Counted from the stretch's first letter, positions 8,695 to 18,785 are shown. The stretch is DNA of 64,000 nt from Flavobacterium daemonense (GCF_007341385.1 NZ_VJYD01000001.1:1-64000), one strand, 5' to 3'. The notes: generated from the letters alone by a model not told the origin. Translations and numbers: made by a program.

Positions 8695-8720
8695 AAAAGC
8701 TTATGATTTATAAATAAACA

Positions 8721-8747
8721 AAAAAACGCCTCAATCAAGCCGTTTTT
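8721..8747. terminator. Weak bidirectional terminator
   Basis: AAAAAACG and CGTTTTT arms enclose CCTCAATCAAGC between two convergent genes. The stem is short and has mismatches inside, so it is a modest candidate for ending both the lipase operon and the DUF3861 gene. Confidence 0.35.
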
Positions 8748-8753
8748 CCATTT

Positions 8754-9047
8754 CTACAAACTCTTCAATTTCTTCATAAAAACCGGAAAAACTTCATTCA
8801 ATTCATCGAATAAAGGGTTTTTGCGGTGTTTTAGTTTGATTTCGCTGAATAATTTTAGTCCGAGGGCAAATTGAGTAGCTTCATTGGGATCGTCGAATAC
8901 GTTTTTGTCTTTTATTTTTTGAATGATGCCAAAAATCTCATCGTGGTTAGAAAATTCAATTCCGAGTTCTTTTGCGGGTTTGGTTTCTCCGTTTGCGTAT
9001 TCTTTTAAGCTTAATGTTAAATAGTATTTGTTTGATCTTTTTTCCAT
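8754..9047 (-). CDS. DUF3861 domain protein
   Basis: 97 residues covering the whole DUF3861 domain: the family pattern of a short beta start (NKYYLTLSLKEY), a central helix (HDEIFGIIQKIKDK) and the conserved tail ATQFALGLKLFSEIKLKHRKNPLFDEL. No signal peptide; likely cytoplasmic. Function is unknown. It lies 18 bases downstream of the LytTR regulator stop on the same strand, so it may share the two-component transcript. Confidence 0.75.
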   Translation of the reverse strand: MEKRSNKYYLTLSLKEYANGETKPAKELGIEFSNHDEIFGIIQKIKDKNVFDDPNEATQFALGLKLFSEIKLKHRKNPLFDELNEVFPVFMKKLKSL

Positions 9048-9065
9048 GATAATTAAAAATCTATT

Positions 9066-9797
9066 TTATTTCAACCATTTGTCAACGATGGTTTTGAATG
9101 GCTCTTTGTATTGTTCTCCAACAGAAATTTCGGTTTTTCCGATAAAAACAGAATGCTTGCTGATCGCACTGATTTTGTCTAGTGACACAATAAACGAACG
9201 ATGAATTCGCATGAATTTTGCCGATGGCAGTTTTTCCTCTAAAGCTTTTAAAGAAATCAACGAAAGAACCGTTTTTTGCGAATCGTCGAGATGAACTTTT
9301 ACATAATCTTTTAAACTTTCGATGAATAGAATATCTTTTAAAGAAATTCTAACCCAATTATACTCGACTTTAAGGAAAATAAATTCATCATCGGTTGTTA
9401 TGGGTTGAAAGTTGTTTGCGCTTTCTTCGGTTATTTGCAAAATTTTATTGGCGGCGCGCAGAAACTCTTCGTAGCTGAAAGGCTTTAAAAGATAATCAAC
9501 CGCATTTACTTTGTATCCCTCAATTGCATAATGATTGTACGCAGTCGTAAAAACTATTTTTGGCATTAATCCCGGTGTATCCTGCAAAAGTCTCGCCAGT
9601 TCCATGCCTGTTAAATTTGGCATATTAATATCCAGAAAGACAATATCGGGCTGTTTTTCTCTAATCAAACCCATCGCTTCGACGGCATTATCACAGCTTG
9701 CGGTCAATTCCAAAAACGGAGTTTGTTCAATAAAAGTTTCCACAAGCTTTAATGCTAATGGTTCATCGTCAACTGCTATACATTTTAATATCATCAT
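9066..9797 (-). CDS. LytTR response regulator (first pair)
   Basis: 243 residues. Receiver domain 1-120 with acidic pocket D10/D11, phosphoacceptor D56 in IVFLDINMP and the Lys in LLKPFSYEEF; LytTR DNA-binding domain from about residue 145 to 243 (FLKVEYNWVRISLKDILFIESLKDYVKVH shortened to its core ILFIESLKDYVKVH, then FMRIHRSFIVSLDKI). Start overlaps the kinase stop by 4 bases, so translation is coupled. Divergent neighbour is an RND efflux operon, which is the obvious but unproven target. Confidence 0.9.
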   Translation of the reverse strand: MMILKCIAVDDEPLALKLVETFIEQTPFLELTASCDNAVEAMGLIREKQPDIVFLDINMPNLTGMELARLLQDTPGLMPKIVFTTAYNHYAIEGYKVNAVDYLLKPFSYEEFLRAANKILQITEESANNFQPITTDDEFIFLKVEYNWVRISLKDILFIESLKDYVKVHLDDSQKTVLSLISLKALEEKLPSAKFMRIHRSFIVSLDKISAISKHSVFIGKTEISVGEQYKEPFKTIVDKWLK

Positions 9798-10840
9798 TCT
9801 TCTAAATTTAGCTGCAGTTTTACATTATATTTTCCATTTTCAGCAACTCCAGCTTTTAAGCTGTGTTTGTTTGGATAAATCAACTGAAGTCGGCGCTTCG
9901 TATTAGTCAAGCCAATGCCACCTTCGCTTGTCGTTCCTGATTTTTCAAAATATGTATTTTCAACTTCAAATTCGAGTTCGCTTCCGTTTTGGCGAAGCTT
10001 GATATAAATTTCGCTTTTGTCTGTAGCGTGAACCCCGTGTTTAAAGGCATTTTCAACCAAAGGAAGCAATAACATCGAAACAATCGGGAAATCATGCAAT
10101 TTCTGCGGAATATCAGTAGTAATTGTCAATTTGCTGTTGGCACGAAGTTTCATCAAAGCGATAAAATCTCTCATAAATTCAGCTTCTTTGAGTAAAGTTG
10201 TGCGTTCTTCTGTGCTGTAAAGCAGGTAACGCATCATTCGACTTAACGTATGAAGCGCATTTCTGGAATCTTCAATATCTGTGTAAGTTAATGAGTAAAT
10301 ACTGTTTAGCGAATTGAAAAAAAAGTGCGGATTAATTTGTGCCTTCAGCATTGCTAATTCGGCCATGGTTTTATCCTGTTCTAATTTTTGTTTGTGCTGC
10401 GCTGCTTTTTGCCAATATTGCAGCATTGCCCAACTTGTACTGATTCCTAAAACCAATAAAGTGAGCGTAAGAACGTAGTTGTCAAAATAGGGGTTTTTGT
10501 ATTTTTTGAATCCTAAAACCAAGCTGATTTTATTATGAAGATCGGTTTCTGAGGTATATAAAAAGGCAATAAACTGCATAACAACAATGGCAAGAAAAGT
10601 CCAAATCAAAAACGGCGATGTATTGTCTTTAATAATGGTTTGCGGAACTACGATTTTGGCATTGGTATAAAAAACAACAATCAGCAAAAACAATACAATC
10701 ATCTGCCAAAGCCAAAAAACATCTGGAAGAACAACATTCCAAGTTAAAGGAATGTAAAACAGCATAATAAAGCCCAGCGATAACCACCCGAGAATGTGCA
10801 GTCCGGTAAATAAATAGGGTCTGTAAATATTTGAAGCCAT
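9794..10840 (-). CDS. LytS-type sensor histidine kinase (first pair)
   Basis: 348 residues. Four predicted membrane helices in the first 140 residues, then a coiled linker (QKLEQDKTMAELAMLKAQ shortened to MAELAMLKAQ) and the His_kinase domain with H172 in INPHFFFNSLNS, followed by an ATPase domain with N-box PLVENAFKHGV and G-box GGIGLTNTKRRL. There is no separate extracellular sensor domain, so the membrane part itself probably senses the signal. Cotranscribed with the overlapping LytTR regulator. Confidence 0.9.
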   Translation of the reverse strand: MASNIYRPYLFTGLHILGWLSLGFIMLFYIPLTWNVVLPDVFWLWQMIVLFLLIVVFYTNAKIVVPQTIIKDNTSPFLIWTFLAIVVMQFIAFLYTSETDLHNKISLVLGFKKYKNPYFDNYVLTLTLLVLGISTSWAMLQYWQKAAQHKQKLEQDKTMAELAMLKAQINPHFFFNSLNSIYSLTYTDIEDSRNALHTLSRMMRYLLYSTEERTTLLKEAEFMRDFIALMKLRANSKLTITTDIPQKLHDFPIVSMLLLPLVENAFKHGVHATDKSEIYIKLRQNGSELEFEVENTYFEKSGTTSEGGIGLTNTKRRLQLIYPNKHSLKAGVAENGKYNVKLQLNLEE

Positions 10841-10956
10841 TATATTTTTTGATTATTTAAAGACAATATTACATTTTATTTGAATACGATCTAGAACCAA
10901 TCGTCCAAAATAACATTACAGCCACCAGAAACCATTTTTTGACCGACGAGCCATCA

Positions 10957-10976
10957 AATTAAACACTTGTTTAATT
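10957..10976. promoter_or_regulatory. Perfect inverted repeat before the RND operon
   Basis: AATTAAACA-CT-TGTTTAATT, two 9-base arms around a 2-base centre, lies in the 269-base region between the divergent kinase and efflux genes. It fits a dimeric repressor. LytTR proteins normally use direct repeats, so the neighbouring LytTR is not the best candidate for it. Confidence 0.4.
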
Positions 10977-11109
10977 CTTGAAAAAAGTCCGTCGTGTGTC
11001 AGGCTCTCTCTATCGATTGTCGTTTGCTGTTCGTCTATTCTAAAAATTTCGCGTGTTCTATTTTAGTTCTTTTGCTTATTAATAAATAGATAATTACACA
11101 TTTTTGACA

Positions 11110-12270
11110 ATGAATAAGCAATCATTTTTAAGCATTTTCGCAGCATCAGTTCTTATCGCTTCTTGCGGTAAAAATGACAAATCGGCTCAAGCCGGAGCTG
11201 CGCCACAGGTGAAGGAGTATAAAACGCTGACACTGCAGCCTGAATCTGCAACATTATACAGCGATTATCCTGCCAGTATTCAAGGACAGCAAAATATAGA
11301 AATTCGTCCCAGAGTTGAAGGTTATATTGATAAGATTTTTGTTGATGAAGGTGCGGTTGTAAAAGCGGGACAGCCTTTGTTCAAAATAAGTGCGCCAGAA
11401 TATGAACAGCAAGTTCGTACGGCAACCGCGAGTATTAAAAGCGCTCAGGCGGAAGTAAGTGCGGCTAAACTGGCAGTCAATAAAGTGCGACCATTGGTTG
11501 AAAAAGGAATTATCAGTAAATACGATTTAGAATCGGCACAATATACGTATGAATCGGCTATGGCGACTTTGGCTCAGGCAAATGCAGCTTTGGTCAATGC
11601 TAAAACAAATTTAGGTTATACAACTGTAACAAGTCCGGTAAATGGAGTTGTAGGTTCAATTCCGTTTCGTTTAGGAAGTTTGGTTAGTTCAAATACTGCC
11701 GAGCCTTTGACTACGGTTTCAAGCATAGGAAATGTATATGCTTATTTTGCCATCAATGAAAAAAAGCTTTTGAATTTTACAGAAGGAACTACTCCAGGTA
11801 AAACATTGGCACAAAAAATCCAAAATATGCCTTCAGTTTCATTAGTGCTTTCTGACGGAACTCCTTATCCGGAAAAAGGCCGAGTAGAAACGGTAAACGG
11901 ATTAATTAATACCGAAACGGGTTCGGTTACTTTTAGAGCACGTTTTGCTAACCCGAGAAGCATTATCAGAAGCGGAAGCAGTACAACCGTGAGAATTCCG
12001 AATGAAGTAAAAGATGGACTAATTATTCCGCAAAGCGCAACTTACGAACTTCAGGATAAAATATTTGCTGTTACAGTTGGAAAAGATGGTAAAACAAAAA
12101 GTAACAATATTACCATTTTAGAGAACAGCGCTGGAAACTATTATGTGGTAACCAGCGGTTTAAAAGCTGGAGATCAAATTGTTCTTGAAGGAGTGGCAAC
12201 ACTGAAAGACGGAACAGAAATCAAGAGTCAAAATCAAAATGCCGATCAAGTTTACGCCGATTTAAAATAA
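11110..12270 (+). CDS. RND efflux periplasmic adaptor (AcrA/MexA-like) lipoprotein
   Basis: 386 residues from the ATG at 11110; a TTG two codons earlier is less likely. Lipobox IASCGK puts it on a membrane anchor in the periplasm. Typical membrane-fusion order: beta-barrel and lipoyl halves (YIDKIFVDEGAVVKAGQPLF), alpha hairpin (KSAQAEVSAAKLAVNKV), second lipoyl half (LGYTTVTSPVNGVVG) and the membrane-proximal domain. It bridges the inner membrane pump and outer membrane channel encoded directly downstream (6 and 17 bases gaps), so all three make one tripartite exporter. Confidence 0.93.
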   Translation: MNKQSFLSIFAASVLIASCGKNDKSAQAGAAPQVKEYKTLTLQPESATLYSDYPASIQGQQNIEIRPRVEGYIDKIFVDEGAVVKAGQPLFKISAPEYEQQVRTATASIKSAQAEVSAAKLAVNKVRPLVEKGIISKYDLESAQYTYESAMATLAQANAALVNAKTNLGYTTVTSPVNGVVGSIPFRLGSLVSSNTAEPLTTVSSIGNVYAYFAINEKKLLNFTEGTTPGKTLAQKIQNMPSVSLVLSDGTPYPEKGRVETVNGLINTETGSVTFRARFANPRSIIRSGSSTTVRIPNEVKDGLIIPQSATYELQDKIFAVTVGKDGKTKSNNITILENSAGNYYVVTSGLKAGDQIVLEGVATLKDGTEIKSQNQNADQVYADLK

Positions 12271-12276
12271 AAGCAA

Positions 12277-15200
12277 ATGTTTAAAAAATTCATACAACGA
12301 CCTGTACTTTCAACAGTAATCTCTGTTATTATTGTTATTTTAGGGGTTTTAGGATTAATTGAGCTTCCTATATCTCAATATCCAGATATTGCGCCGCCAA
12401 CAGTAAATGTTTCGGCGAGTTATACAGGTGCCAATGCCGATGTGGTATTGAAAAGTATTGTAATTCCGTTGGAAGAGCAAATTAATGGTGTGGAAAACAT
12501 GACGTACATGACTTCTACAGCCACAAATGACGGAAATGCATCTATAAAAATCTTTTTTAAAGTAGGAACAAATCCTGATTTAGCTGCGGTAAACGTGCAA
12601 AACCGAGTTTCGAGAGCGACAAGTTTATTGCCTGTAGAGGTAACTCAAGCGGGTGTAACCGTTACTAAAAGTCAGAGCAGTAACTTGCTGATTTTCTCTT
12701 TATATAGCGATGATAAAGCTTACGATCAAACTTTTCTTCAAAATTATGCTAAGATCAATTTGGTGCCTCAAATTCAGCGTGTAGTTGGAGTAGGAGATGT
12801 AACCGTTTTTGGAGCCAAAGATTATTCAATGAGAATCTGGTTGCGACCAGACGTAATGCAGCAATATAAATTAATTCCGAGTGATATTTCGGCTGCTTTG
12901 GCAGAACAAAATATCGAAGCAGCACCGGGGAAATTTGGTGAAAACGGAAATCAGGCATTTCAATATGTAATTAAATACAAAGGTCGTTTAACAAGCGCTA
13001 AAGAATTTGAAGACATTGTCATAAAATCGGTTGGAAACGGGCAAATGCTGCGTTTGAAGGATATTGCCAAAGTTGAATTAGGATCTTTAAGTTATTCATC
13101 AACAATTAAAACAAACGGTGTTGAATCGGCAGCAATGGCGATCAGTCAAACTCCGGGTTCAAACGCGCGTGACGTAATCATCAATTCTAAAAAACTAATT
13201 GAAGAAGCAGCGAAGAGTTTTCCAAAAGGAATGAAATATACCATTATGGTCGATGTCAATGAAAATTTGGATGCTTCGATCGAGAAAGTAATCCATACTT
13301 TGATTGAAGCTTTTATTCTGGTTTTCATCGTAGTTTTCATTTTCCTTCAGGATTTTAGATCGACTTTAATTCCGGCAATTGCAGTTCCGGTTGCGATTGT
13401 GGGAACGTTTTTCTTCCTGAATTTATTCGGATTTACGATCAACTTATTGACGCTTTTTGCGATGGTTCTTGCCATTGGTATTGTCGTCGATGATGCGATT
13501 GTGGTCGTCGAGGCCGTTCACGCCAAACTCGATCACGGCTATAAATCGGCAAAAAAAGCGACCATTCATGCGATGGACGAAATTTCGGGAGCGATTATTT
13601 CGATTACATTGGTAATGGCGGCGGTATTTATTCCGGTAACTTTCATCAATGGATCTACAGGAGTTTTCTACAAACAATTTGGTATTACGCTGGCGGTTGC
13701 GATTATTCTTTCCGCAGTAAACGCCTTGACCTTGAGTCCGGCTTTGTGTGCACTTTTGTTGAAACCACATGCAGATGATCATAAGCATAAAAGTTATTTA
13801 CAGCGTTTTTACACCTCATTCAATGTTGCGTTTGATAATGTAACCGAAAGATACAAACGTTCTGTACGTTTCCTTTCTGTGAAAAAATGGATTGCTTTAG
13901 CGGCAATTATTATTGCTGGTTTGTCTTTATTTTATATGATGAAAACTACGCCATCTGCATTCGTTCCGTCAGAAGATCAGGGAACTGTATTTGCGAATAT
14001 CAGTTTGCCACCATCGGCTTCTATGGAACGTTCTGATATAATTGCGAAAAGAGTCGATAGTATAGCAAAGACGATTCCGGGAGTTAAAAATACGCTTAGA
14101 ATTGTGGGACAAAACTTTACAGCTGGAGCCGGAAGTGCATACAGTATGGTTATTGTGAAATTGAAACCGTGGGACGAACGTGATTTGAGTGTTGATGATG
14201 TTATCGGACAGCTTTTTGCGAAAACGAGCGGTATTCGCGAAGCCAACATTTTCTTTATTTCACCGCCAACGATTCAAGGTTTTGGTCAAAGTGGCGGATT
14301 TGAATTCCAATTGCAGGATAAAGGCGGACATACAACGGCCGAATTTTATAAAGTCAATAATGAGTTTTTGGCAAAACTTTCAGAATGTCCTGAAATTCAA
14401 TATACAACAACGCCTTTTAATCCTGGTTTCCCTCAGTATATGATGGATATTAATTTGGCGAAAGCCAAAGATGCAGGAGTTTCGGTAAACACAATTCTGT
14501 CAACAATGCAAGGATATTATGGCGGATTGTATGCATCGAATTTCAATAAATTCGGGAAACAGTATCGTGTTATGATTCAAGCTTCTCCAGAATTTAGAAC
14601 CAATAAAGAAGGTTTGAATAAAATATTTGTTCGAAATAATGCCGGAACTATGGCGCCAATTACAGAATTTGTAAATATGACGAGGGTTTTTGGTCCCGAA
14701 TCAATTTCAAGATTCAACCTGTTTACGTCGATTTCGATTACTGGAGCGCCAAAACCGGGCTACAGTTCGGGAGACGCCATTAAAGCCATTCAAGAAGTTG
14801 CAGCTGAAAATCTTCCGGCAGGCTACGGGTATGAATTTTCAGGCTTAACGCGTGAAGAATTGGCATCGGGAAGTGAAACAATTTTCATATTTATTCTGTG
14901 TCTGGTATTTGTTTACTTCTTGTTAAGTGCTCAGTATGAGAGTTATATTTTGCCATTTGCAGTATTGTTCTCAATTCCATTTGGACTGGCGGGAGCGTAT
15001 TTGTTCTCGATTATTTTCAAATTAAACAGTAATATTTACCTGCAGATTTCCTTGATCATGTTGATCGGACTTTTAGCGAAGAACGGTATTTTGATTGTCG
15101 AATTTGCTTTGGACAGAAGACGAAAAGGACTTCCAATCGTTCAAGCTGCAATTGAAGGAGCTGTAGCGCGTTTACGACCAATTTTGATGACCTCATTTGC

Positions 15201-15441
15201 CTTTATTTTAGGTTTAGTTCCGCTGATGTTTGCTTCTGGCGCAGGAGCCGTAGGAAACAGATCAATTGGTACAGGAGCGGTCGGCGGAATGTTGATTGGA
15301 ACCATTTTAGGAGTTTTTGTGATTCCGGTTTTGTTTATCATTTTCCAGACATTACAGGAAAAAGTAAGTGGACCAGCAAAAGATGGTTATGATGATGACG
15401 ATGATGACGACGATCATTTATTAGAAGCGCATAAAGCATAA
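12277..15441 (+). CDS. RND efflux pump, HAE1 family (AcrB-like)
   Basis: 1054 residues, the normal size of HAE1 pumps. N-terminal FIQRPVLSTVISVIIVILGV is the first of twelve membrane helices; two large periplasmic loops follow helices 1 and 7. The proton-relay aspartates are in helix 4, GIVVDDAIVVVE (D-D pair). PSAFVPSEDQGTVFANISLPPSAS is the family's second loop start, given here by its core PSEDQGT. An Asp-rich tail (eight Asp within a dozen codons near residues 1040-1047) is unusual but only a short C-terminal extension. Drives proton-coupled drug efflux; substrate unknown. Confidence 0.95.
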   Translation: MFKKFIQRPVLSTVISVIIVILGVLGLIELPISQYPDIAPPTVNVSASYTGANADVVLKSIVIPLEEQINGVENMTYMTSTATNDGNASIKIFFKVGTNPDLAAVNVQNRVSRATSLLPVEVTQAGVTVTKSQSSNLLIFSLYSDDKAYDQTFLQNYAKINLVPQIQRVVGVGDVTVFGAKDYSMRIWLRPDVMQQYKLIPSDISAALAEQNIEAAPGKFGENGNQAFQYVIKYKGRLTSAKEFEDIVIKSVGNGQMLRLKDIAKVELGSLSYSSTIKTNGVESAAMAISQTPGSNARDVIINSKKLIEEAAKSFPKGMKYTIMVDVNENLDASIEKVIHTLIEAFILVFIVVFIFLQDFRSTLIPAIAVPVAIVGTFFFLNLFGFTINLLTLFAMVLAIGIVVDDAIVVVEAVHAKLDHGYKSAKKATIHAMDEISGAIISITLVMAAVFIPVTFINGSTGVFYKQFGITLAVAIILSAVNALTLSPALCALLLKPHADDHKHKSYLQRFYTSFNVAFDNVTERYKRSVRFLSVKKWIALAAIIIAGLSLFYMMKTTPSAFVPSEDQGTVFANISLPPSASMERSDIIAKRVDSIAKTIPGVKNTLRIVGQNFTAGAGSAYSMVIVKLKPWDERDLSVDDVIGQLFAKTSGIREANIFFISPPTIQGFGQSGGFEFQLQDKGGHTTAEFYKVNNEFLAKLSECPEIQYTTTPFNPGFPQYMMDINLAKAKDAGVSVNTILSTMQGYYGGLYASNFNKFGKQYRVMIQASPEFRTNKEGLNKIFVRNNAGTMAPITEFVNMTRVFGPESISRFNLFTSISITGAPKPGYSSGDAIKAIQEVAAENLPAGYGYEFSGLTREELASGSETIFIFILCLVFVYFLLSAQYESYILPFAVLFSIPFGLAGAYLFSIIFKLNSNIYLQISLIMLIGLLAKNGILIVEFALDRRRKGLPIVQAAIEGAVARLRPILMTSFAFILGLVPLMFASGAGAVGNRSIGTGAVGGMLIGTILGVFVIPVLFIIFQTLQEKVSGPAKDGYDDDDDDDDHLLEAHKA

Positions 15442-15458
15442 AATTTAATTCAAAAGAA

Positions 15459-16865
15459 ATGACACATAGTTCAAATAAATATATTTTGATGTTAACAGCA
15501 GCCGCACTTTTGAGTGCGTGCTCTGTTACCAAAAAGTACGAACGCCCCACAACATTATCGACAGATAAATTATATAGAGACCAAACGTCTTTAGATACAA
15601 CAACAATTGCCGATATGCCATGGCAGACTGTTTTTAAAGATGAAAAACTGAACGCCTTGATTCAAAAAGGATTGGATCAGAATTTGAATCTTAAAAATGC
15701 AATTGAAAACATTGTGCAAGCAAGAGCTTCTTTGCAACAAAGTAAATTAGCGTATTATCCAACTTTGCAGTTGGATGCGAATGCAACGCATAACAAACAA
15801 TCTAAGGCGGCGCTTAATTTCCCAGCGGGAATTAACATCAATACATTGACAACAACCTATAAATTAGGTTTAAGCACTTCATGGGAAGCTGATATTTGGG
15901 GAAAATTGAGCAGTTCAAAAAGAGCGGCTCTAGCAACTTATTTGGCTTCTGATGCTGCAAAACAAGCTGTTCAGACACAATTGATTTCGGATATTGCAAA
16001 CAATTATTTTTTGTTGCTTTCGTATGACAAGCAATTGAAAATTACGCAAGAAACACTTGAAAGCCGTATCAAAAATGTCGAAACAATTAAAGAATTAAAA
16101 GAAGGCGCAATCGTGACCGGCGCTGCAGTTGTGCAGAGTGAAGCCAATCAGCATGCGGCCGAGGTTTTGATTCCCGATTTAAAACAAAGGATTCGCGAAA
16201 CTGAAAATGCAATCAATATTTTGTTGGGACAAGCTTCTGGACCAATAGAAAGGGGAGATTTAGCATCGCAAATTGTTCCTGAAAAATTGGCTCTGGGAGT
16301 TTCTTCTCAATTATTGGAGAATCGTCCAGATGTTCGTCAAGCGGAATTTAATTTCAGAAATGCGTTTGAAATGACCAATATGGCGAAAACCTATTTTTAC
16401 CCAAGTTTGACACTTACGGCAAGTGGTGGTTTTTCGAATTTGCAATTGACTGACTTTTTCACCAATTCTGTTTTCTATTCAATTATAGGAGGTTTAACGC
16501 AGCCAATATTCAATAAAGGGCTTAATAAAATGCGATTGACACAAGCGCAGTCACAACAAGTACAAGCGTATAATAATTTTCAGCAAAGCCTTTTAACGGC
16601 TGGTCAGGAAGTTTCAAATGCTTTGTATGCGTATCAAATGGCAGCAGAAAAAGAAGATTCAAGAACCAAACAAATTGAAGCTTTGATAAAAGCAGTCGAT
16701 TATACCAAACAGTTGCTGGAATACAGTTCTGCGACCAATTATACAGACGTTTTGACATCAGAACAAAATCTTTTGGCGGCGCAATTGAGCGGTGTCAACG
16801 ATAATTTGCAGAAACTGCAGGCGGTTGTTGATTTGTACCGAGCTTTGGGTGGCGGTTGGAAATAG
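15459..16865 (+). CDS. TolC-like outer membrane efflux lipoprotein (NodT family)
   Basis: 468 residues. Lipoprotein signal LLSACSVTKKYERP marks the NodT subgroup. Two OEP repeats (about 60-255 and 265-460) form the alpha-barrel tunnel; the motif ENRPDVRQAEFNFRNA begins the second. It completes the RND exporter as the outer membrane channel and is followed by a strong terminator, defining the operon end. Confidence 0.93.
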   Translation: MTHSSNKYILMLTAAALLSACSVTKKYERPTTLSTDKLYRDQTSLDTTTIADMPWQTVFKDEKLNALIQKGLDQNLNLKNAIENIVQARASLQQSKLAYYPTLQLDANATHNKQSKAALNFPAGININTLTTTYKLGLSTSWEADIWGKLSSSKRAALATYLASDAAKQAVQTQLISDIANNYFLLLSYDKQLKITQETLESRIKNVETIKELKEGAIVTGAAVVQSEANQHAAEVLIPDLKQRIRETENAINILLGQASGPIERGDLASQIVPEKLALGVSSQLLENRPDVRQAEFNFRNAFEMTNMAKTYFYPSLTLTASGGFSNLQLTDFFTNSVFYSIIGGLTQPIFNKGLNKMRLTQAQSQQVQAYNNFQQSLLTAGQEVSNALYAYQMAAEKEDSRTKQIEALIKAVDYTKQLLEYSSATNYTDVLTSEQNLLAAQLSGVNDNLQKLQAVVDLYRALGGGWK

Positions 16866-16908
16866 ATTTTGATTAAAATTTATTACTCTTAATTGAATTG
16901 TTAAAACG

Positions 16909-16938
16909 AAAATGCCTCCAGAATTGAGGCATTTTTTT
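16909..16938 (+). terminator. Rho-independent terminator of the RND operon
   Basis: AATGCCTC (16911-16918) and GAGGCATT (16926-16933) form a perfect 8-pair stem with a 7-base loop, preceded by A and followed by a T run. It also stops the convergent LytTR gene. Confidence 0.9.
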
Positions 16939-16978
16939 ATTATTGTATGTTCAAAAGTATTTTTGTTTCAATATGCAC

Positions 16979-17743
16979 TTAATTTTCTGTTAGCCAGATT
17001 AATAATTTTCCTCTTTTTTCTCTGCTTACAATAATATCTTTTTTGAAAGGAAAAGATAAATTAATCTTGAGTTTTCTCGGAAAATAATCCGTTGCTTCTG
17101 TAATGACATTACGATTTACAAGAAATTGTCGATTCATTCTAAAAAAATCCAAACCTGCTTTATGTTCCAGTTCTTCAAGACTTTCAGTCATTGCAAAAGA
17201 GCTTCCAGAATTGGTATGCAAATAGGTTATTTCATTTTCAAGAAAAAACAAAGCTATTTTGTCTAATGTAAATGGCAGTAATCGATCTCTGTATTTGACC
17301 ATGATAGTGCCACTGCTATTTTTGTTTTTTGCTTCTAATGTTGCTATTGTGGCTTCATATTTTAAAGCAATACTTCCTGCCATTACCTTTTGCATATTTT
17401 GAAATTTAAGAAGTGCTTTTTCCAATGATTCAGCGCTAAAAGGTTTTAAAATGTATTCAATTCCATTTATTCTAAAGGCTTCTAAAGCGTATTCATCAAA
17501 AGCAGTGCAAAAGATAACCGGAACTTCAATGCTTATTACTTTTGCAATATCAAAACTTAATCCGTCGCCAAGTTGAATATCACTAAATATAAGGTCTGGC
17601 TGCGAATTTTTAGAAAAATAATCAATAGCTTCTTTTACTGAACTTAGAATACTTACAATTTCAATATCTGGTTTTATTTGTTTTAAATTACTGGCAAGAT
17701 CTTCGGCAACAAGCAGTTCATCTTCAATTATTACTATTTTCAT
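16979..17743 (-). CDS. LytTR response regulator (second pair)
   Basis: 254 residues from the ATG at 17743 (MKIVIIEDE). An in-frame start at 17785 would add 14 residues lying inside the kinase gene and is less likely. Receiver domain with D55 in LIFSDIQLGDG; LytTR domain from about residue 160 (KIALFFLENEITYLHT, FFRMNRQFLVNRNVI). It overlaps the kinase gene by 20 bases, indicating coupled translation. Target genes are not evident; the PorT-type barrel gene upstream on the same strand is one possibility. Confidence 0.88.
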   Translation of the reverse strand: MKIVIIEDELLVAEDLASNLKQIKPDIEIVSILSSVKEAIDYFSKNSQPDLIFSDIQLGDGLSFDIAKVISIEVPVIFCTAFDEYALEAFRINGIEYILKPFSAESLEKALLKFQNMQKVMAGSIALKYEATIATLEAKNKNSSGTIMVKYRDRLLPFTLDKIALFFLENEITYLHTNSGSSFAMTESLEELEHKAGLDFFRMNRQFLVNRNVITEATDYFPRKLKINLSFPFKKDIIVSREKRGKLLIWLTEN

Positions 17744-18785
17744 GAGGCATGATTTTAAAGCTGACCGAAAAAGATTTTCCGTCATTCTTAATTATAATTT
17801 CTTCTTCTGTCCATAACTGATAACGTTCAGCTAAATTACTCAAACCACTTTTTGTAGAGGTTTCCCCAGCATTTCTAGGATTTATAGCATTAAATACGCT
17901 GATATAATTATCATGTTGTTCTATTAATAATTTTAACGGACTTTCTTTGGTTAATATATTGTGTTTTATAGCATTTTCGAGTAAAGGCTGAAGAGAAAAA
18001 GATGGAACAAATCCTTTTAACATTTCTGTTTTTTCAATTTTTAGATTCCATTCTAAAGCTTCGCCAAAACGAATCTTTTGCATTTCCATATAATTTTTGC
18101 AAATTTCTAATTCTTCTGCAAGAGTTGTAGTGTGGCTATTGTTTAAAGATACTGCAGAACGAAGAAAATCAGCTAGTTGTAATAAATAGATTTCACCTAG
18201 TTTTGGATCTTTTTTATATAAAGCCTTTAAGGTATTGAGAGAATTAAATAAAAAATGTGGATGAATTTGCTGTTTTAATAATAGATTTTCTGCTTGCGTA
18301 CTTCGAAGTTGCAAACGTGAATTTTCGAGTTCAGTCTGAATTTTATTTTGACGAAAAATAACAAAATTATGAAGAAATAAAATGATCGTAGTCAATACAA
18401 TTGATATGGCTATAAAAGCAGCCAGAAGTTTATAATTTTGAAGATGACTCGGAATTTTAGCTAGATATGAAAAAATAGGCCATAGGCTTAAATAAATTGC
18501 AATACCAGAAATATAACTGAGAGTGAATCTACAAAACTGAAATTTAAACAAATCATCCGGAAATTTTTTAGCACTGAATTTTAAAATCCATACCAATAAA
18601 TTACTGGTAATAAACATGTAACAAGCAGTTTTAATTGCTAAAAAAAACAATGCCGAAAGCATCTCTTCAAATAAAAAAAGTAATATTAAAGTAAATGGAA
18701 AGGTAAGACCGACTAAAAGCATATTCAATCGCCGAATTTCTTTTATATTATATGGAGCGATGGTTTTTTTAATGTTGCTTATCAT
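17724..18785 (-). CDS. LytS-type sensor histidine kinase (second pair)
   Basis: 353 residues. About four membrane helices within residues 20-145, then His_kinase domain with H177 in QQIHPHFLFNSLNTL and ATPase N-box PLLENAIKHNI. Glycine box is short (KSGLSNLAERYQL). Like the first pair it has no obvious separate sensor domain. Paralogue of the kinase at 9794 but only distantly similar outside the catalytic blocks. Confidence 0.88.
   Translation of the reverse strand: MISNIKKTIAPYNIKEIRRLNMLLVGLTFPFTLILLFLFEEMLSALFFLAIKTACYMFITSNLLVWILKFSAKKFPDDLFKFQFCRFTLSYISGIAIYLSLWPIFSYLAKIPSHLQNYKLLAAFIAISIVLTTIILFLHNFVIFRQNKIQTELENSRLQLRSTQAENLLLKQQIHPHFLFNSLNTLKALYKKDPKLGEIYLLQLADFLRSAVSLNNSHTTTLAEELEICKNYMEMQKIRFGEALEWNLKIEKTEMLKGFVPSFSLQPLLENAIKHNILTKESPLKLLIEQHDNYISVFNAINPRNAGETSTKSGLSNLAERYQLWTEEEIIIKNDGKSFSVSFKIMPHENSNN

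Noticed and set aside
11104..11109. TTG at 11104 as start of the RND adaptor
   Set aside because: The ATG at 11110 gives the same lipoprotein signal and is the better initiation codon.
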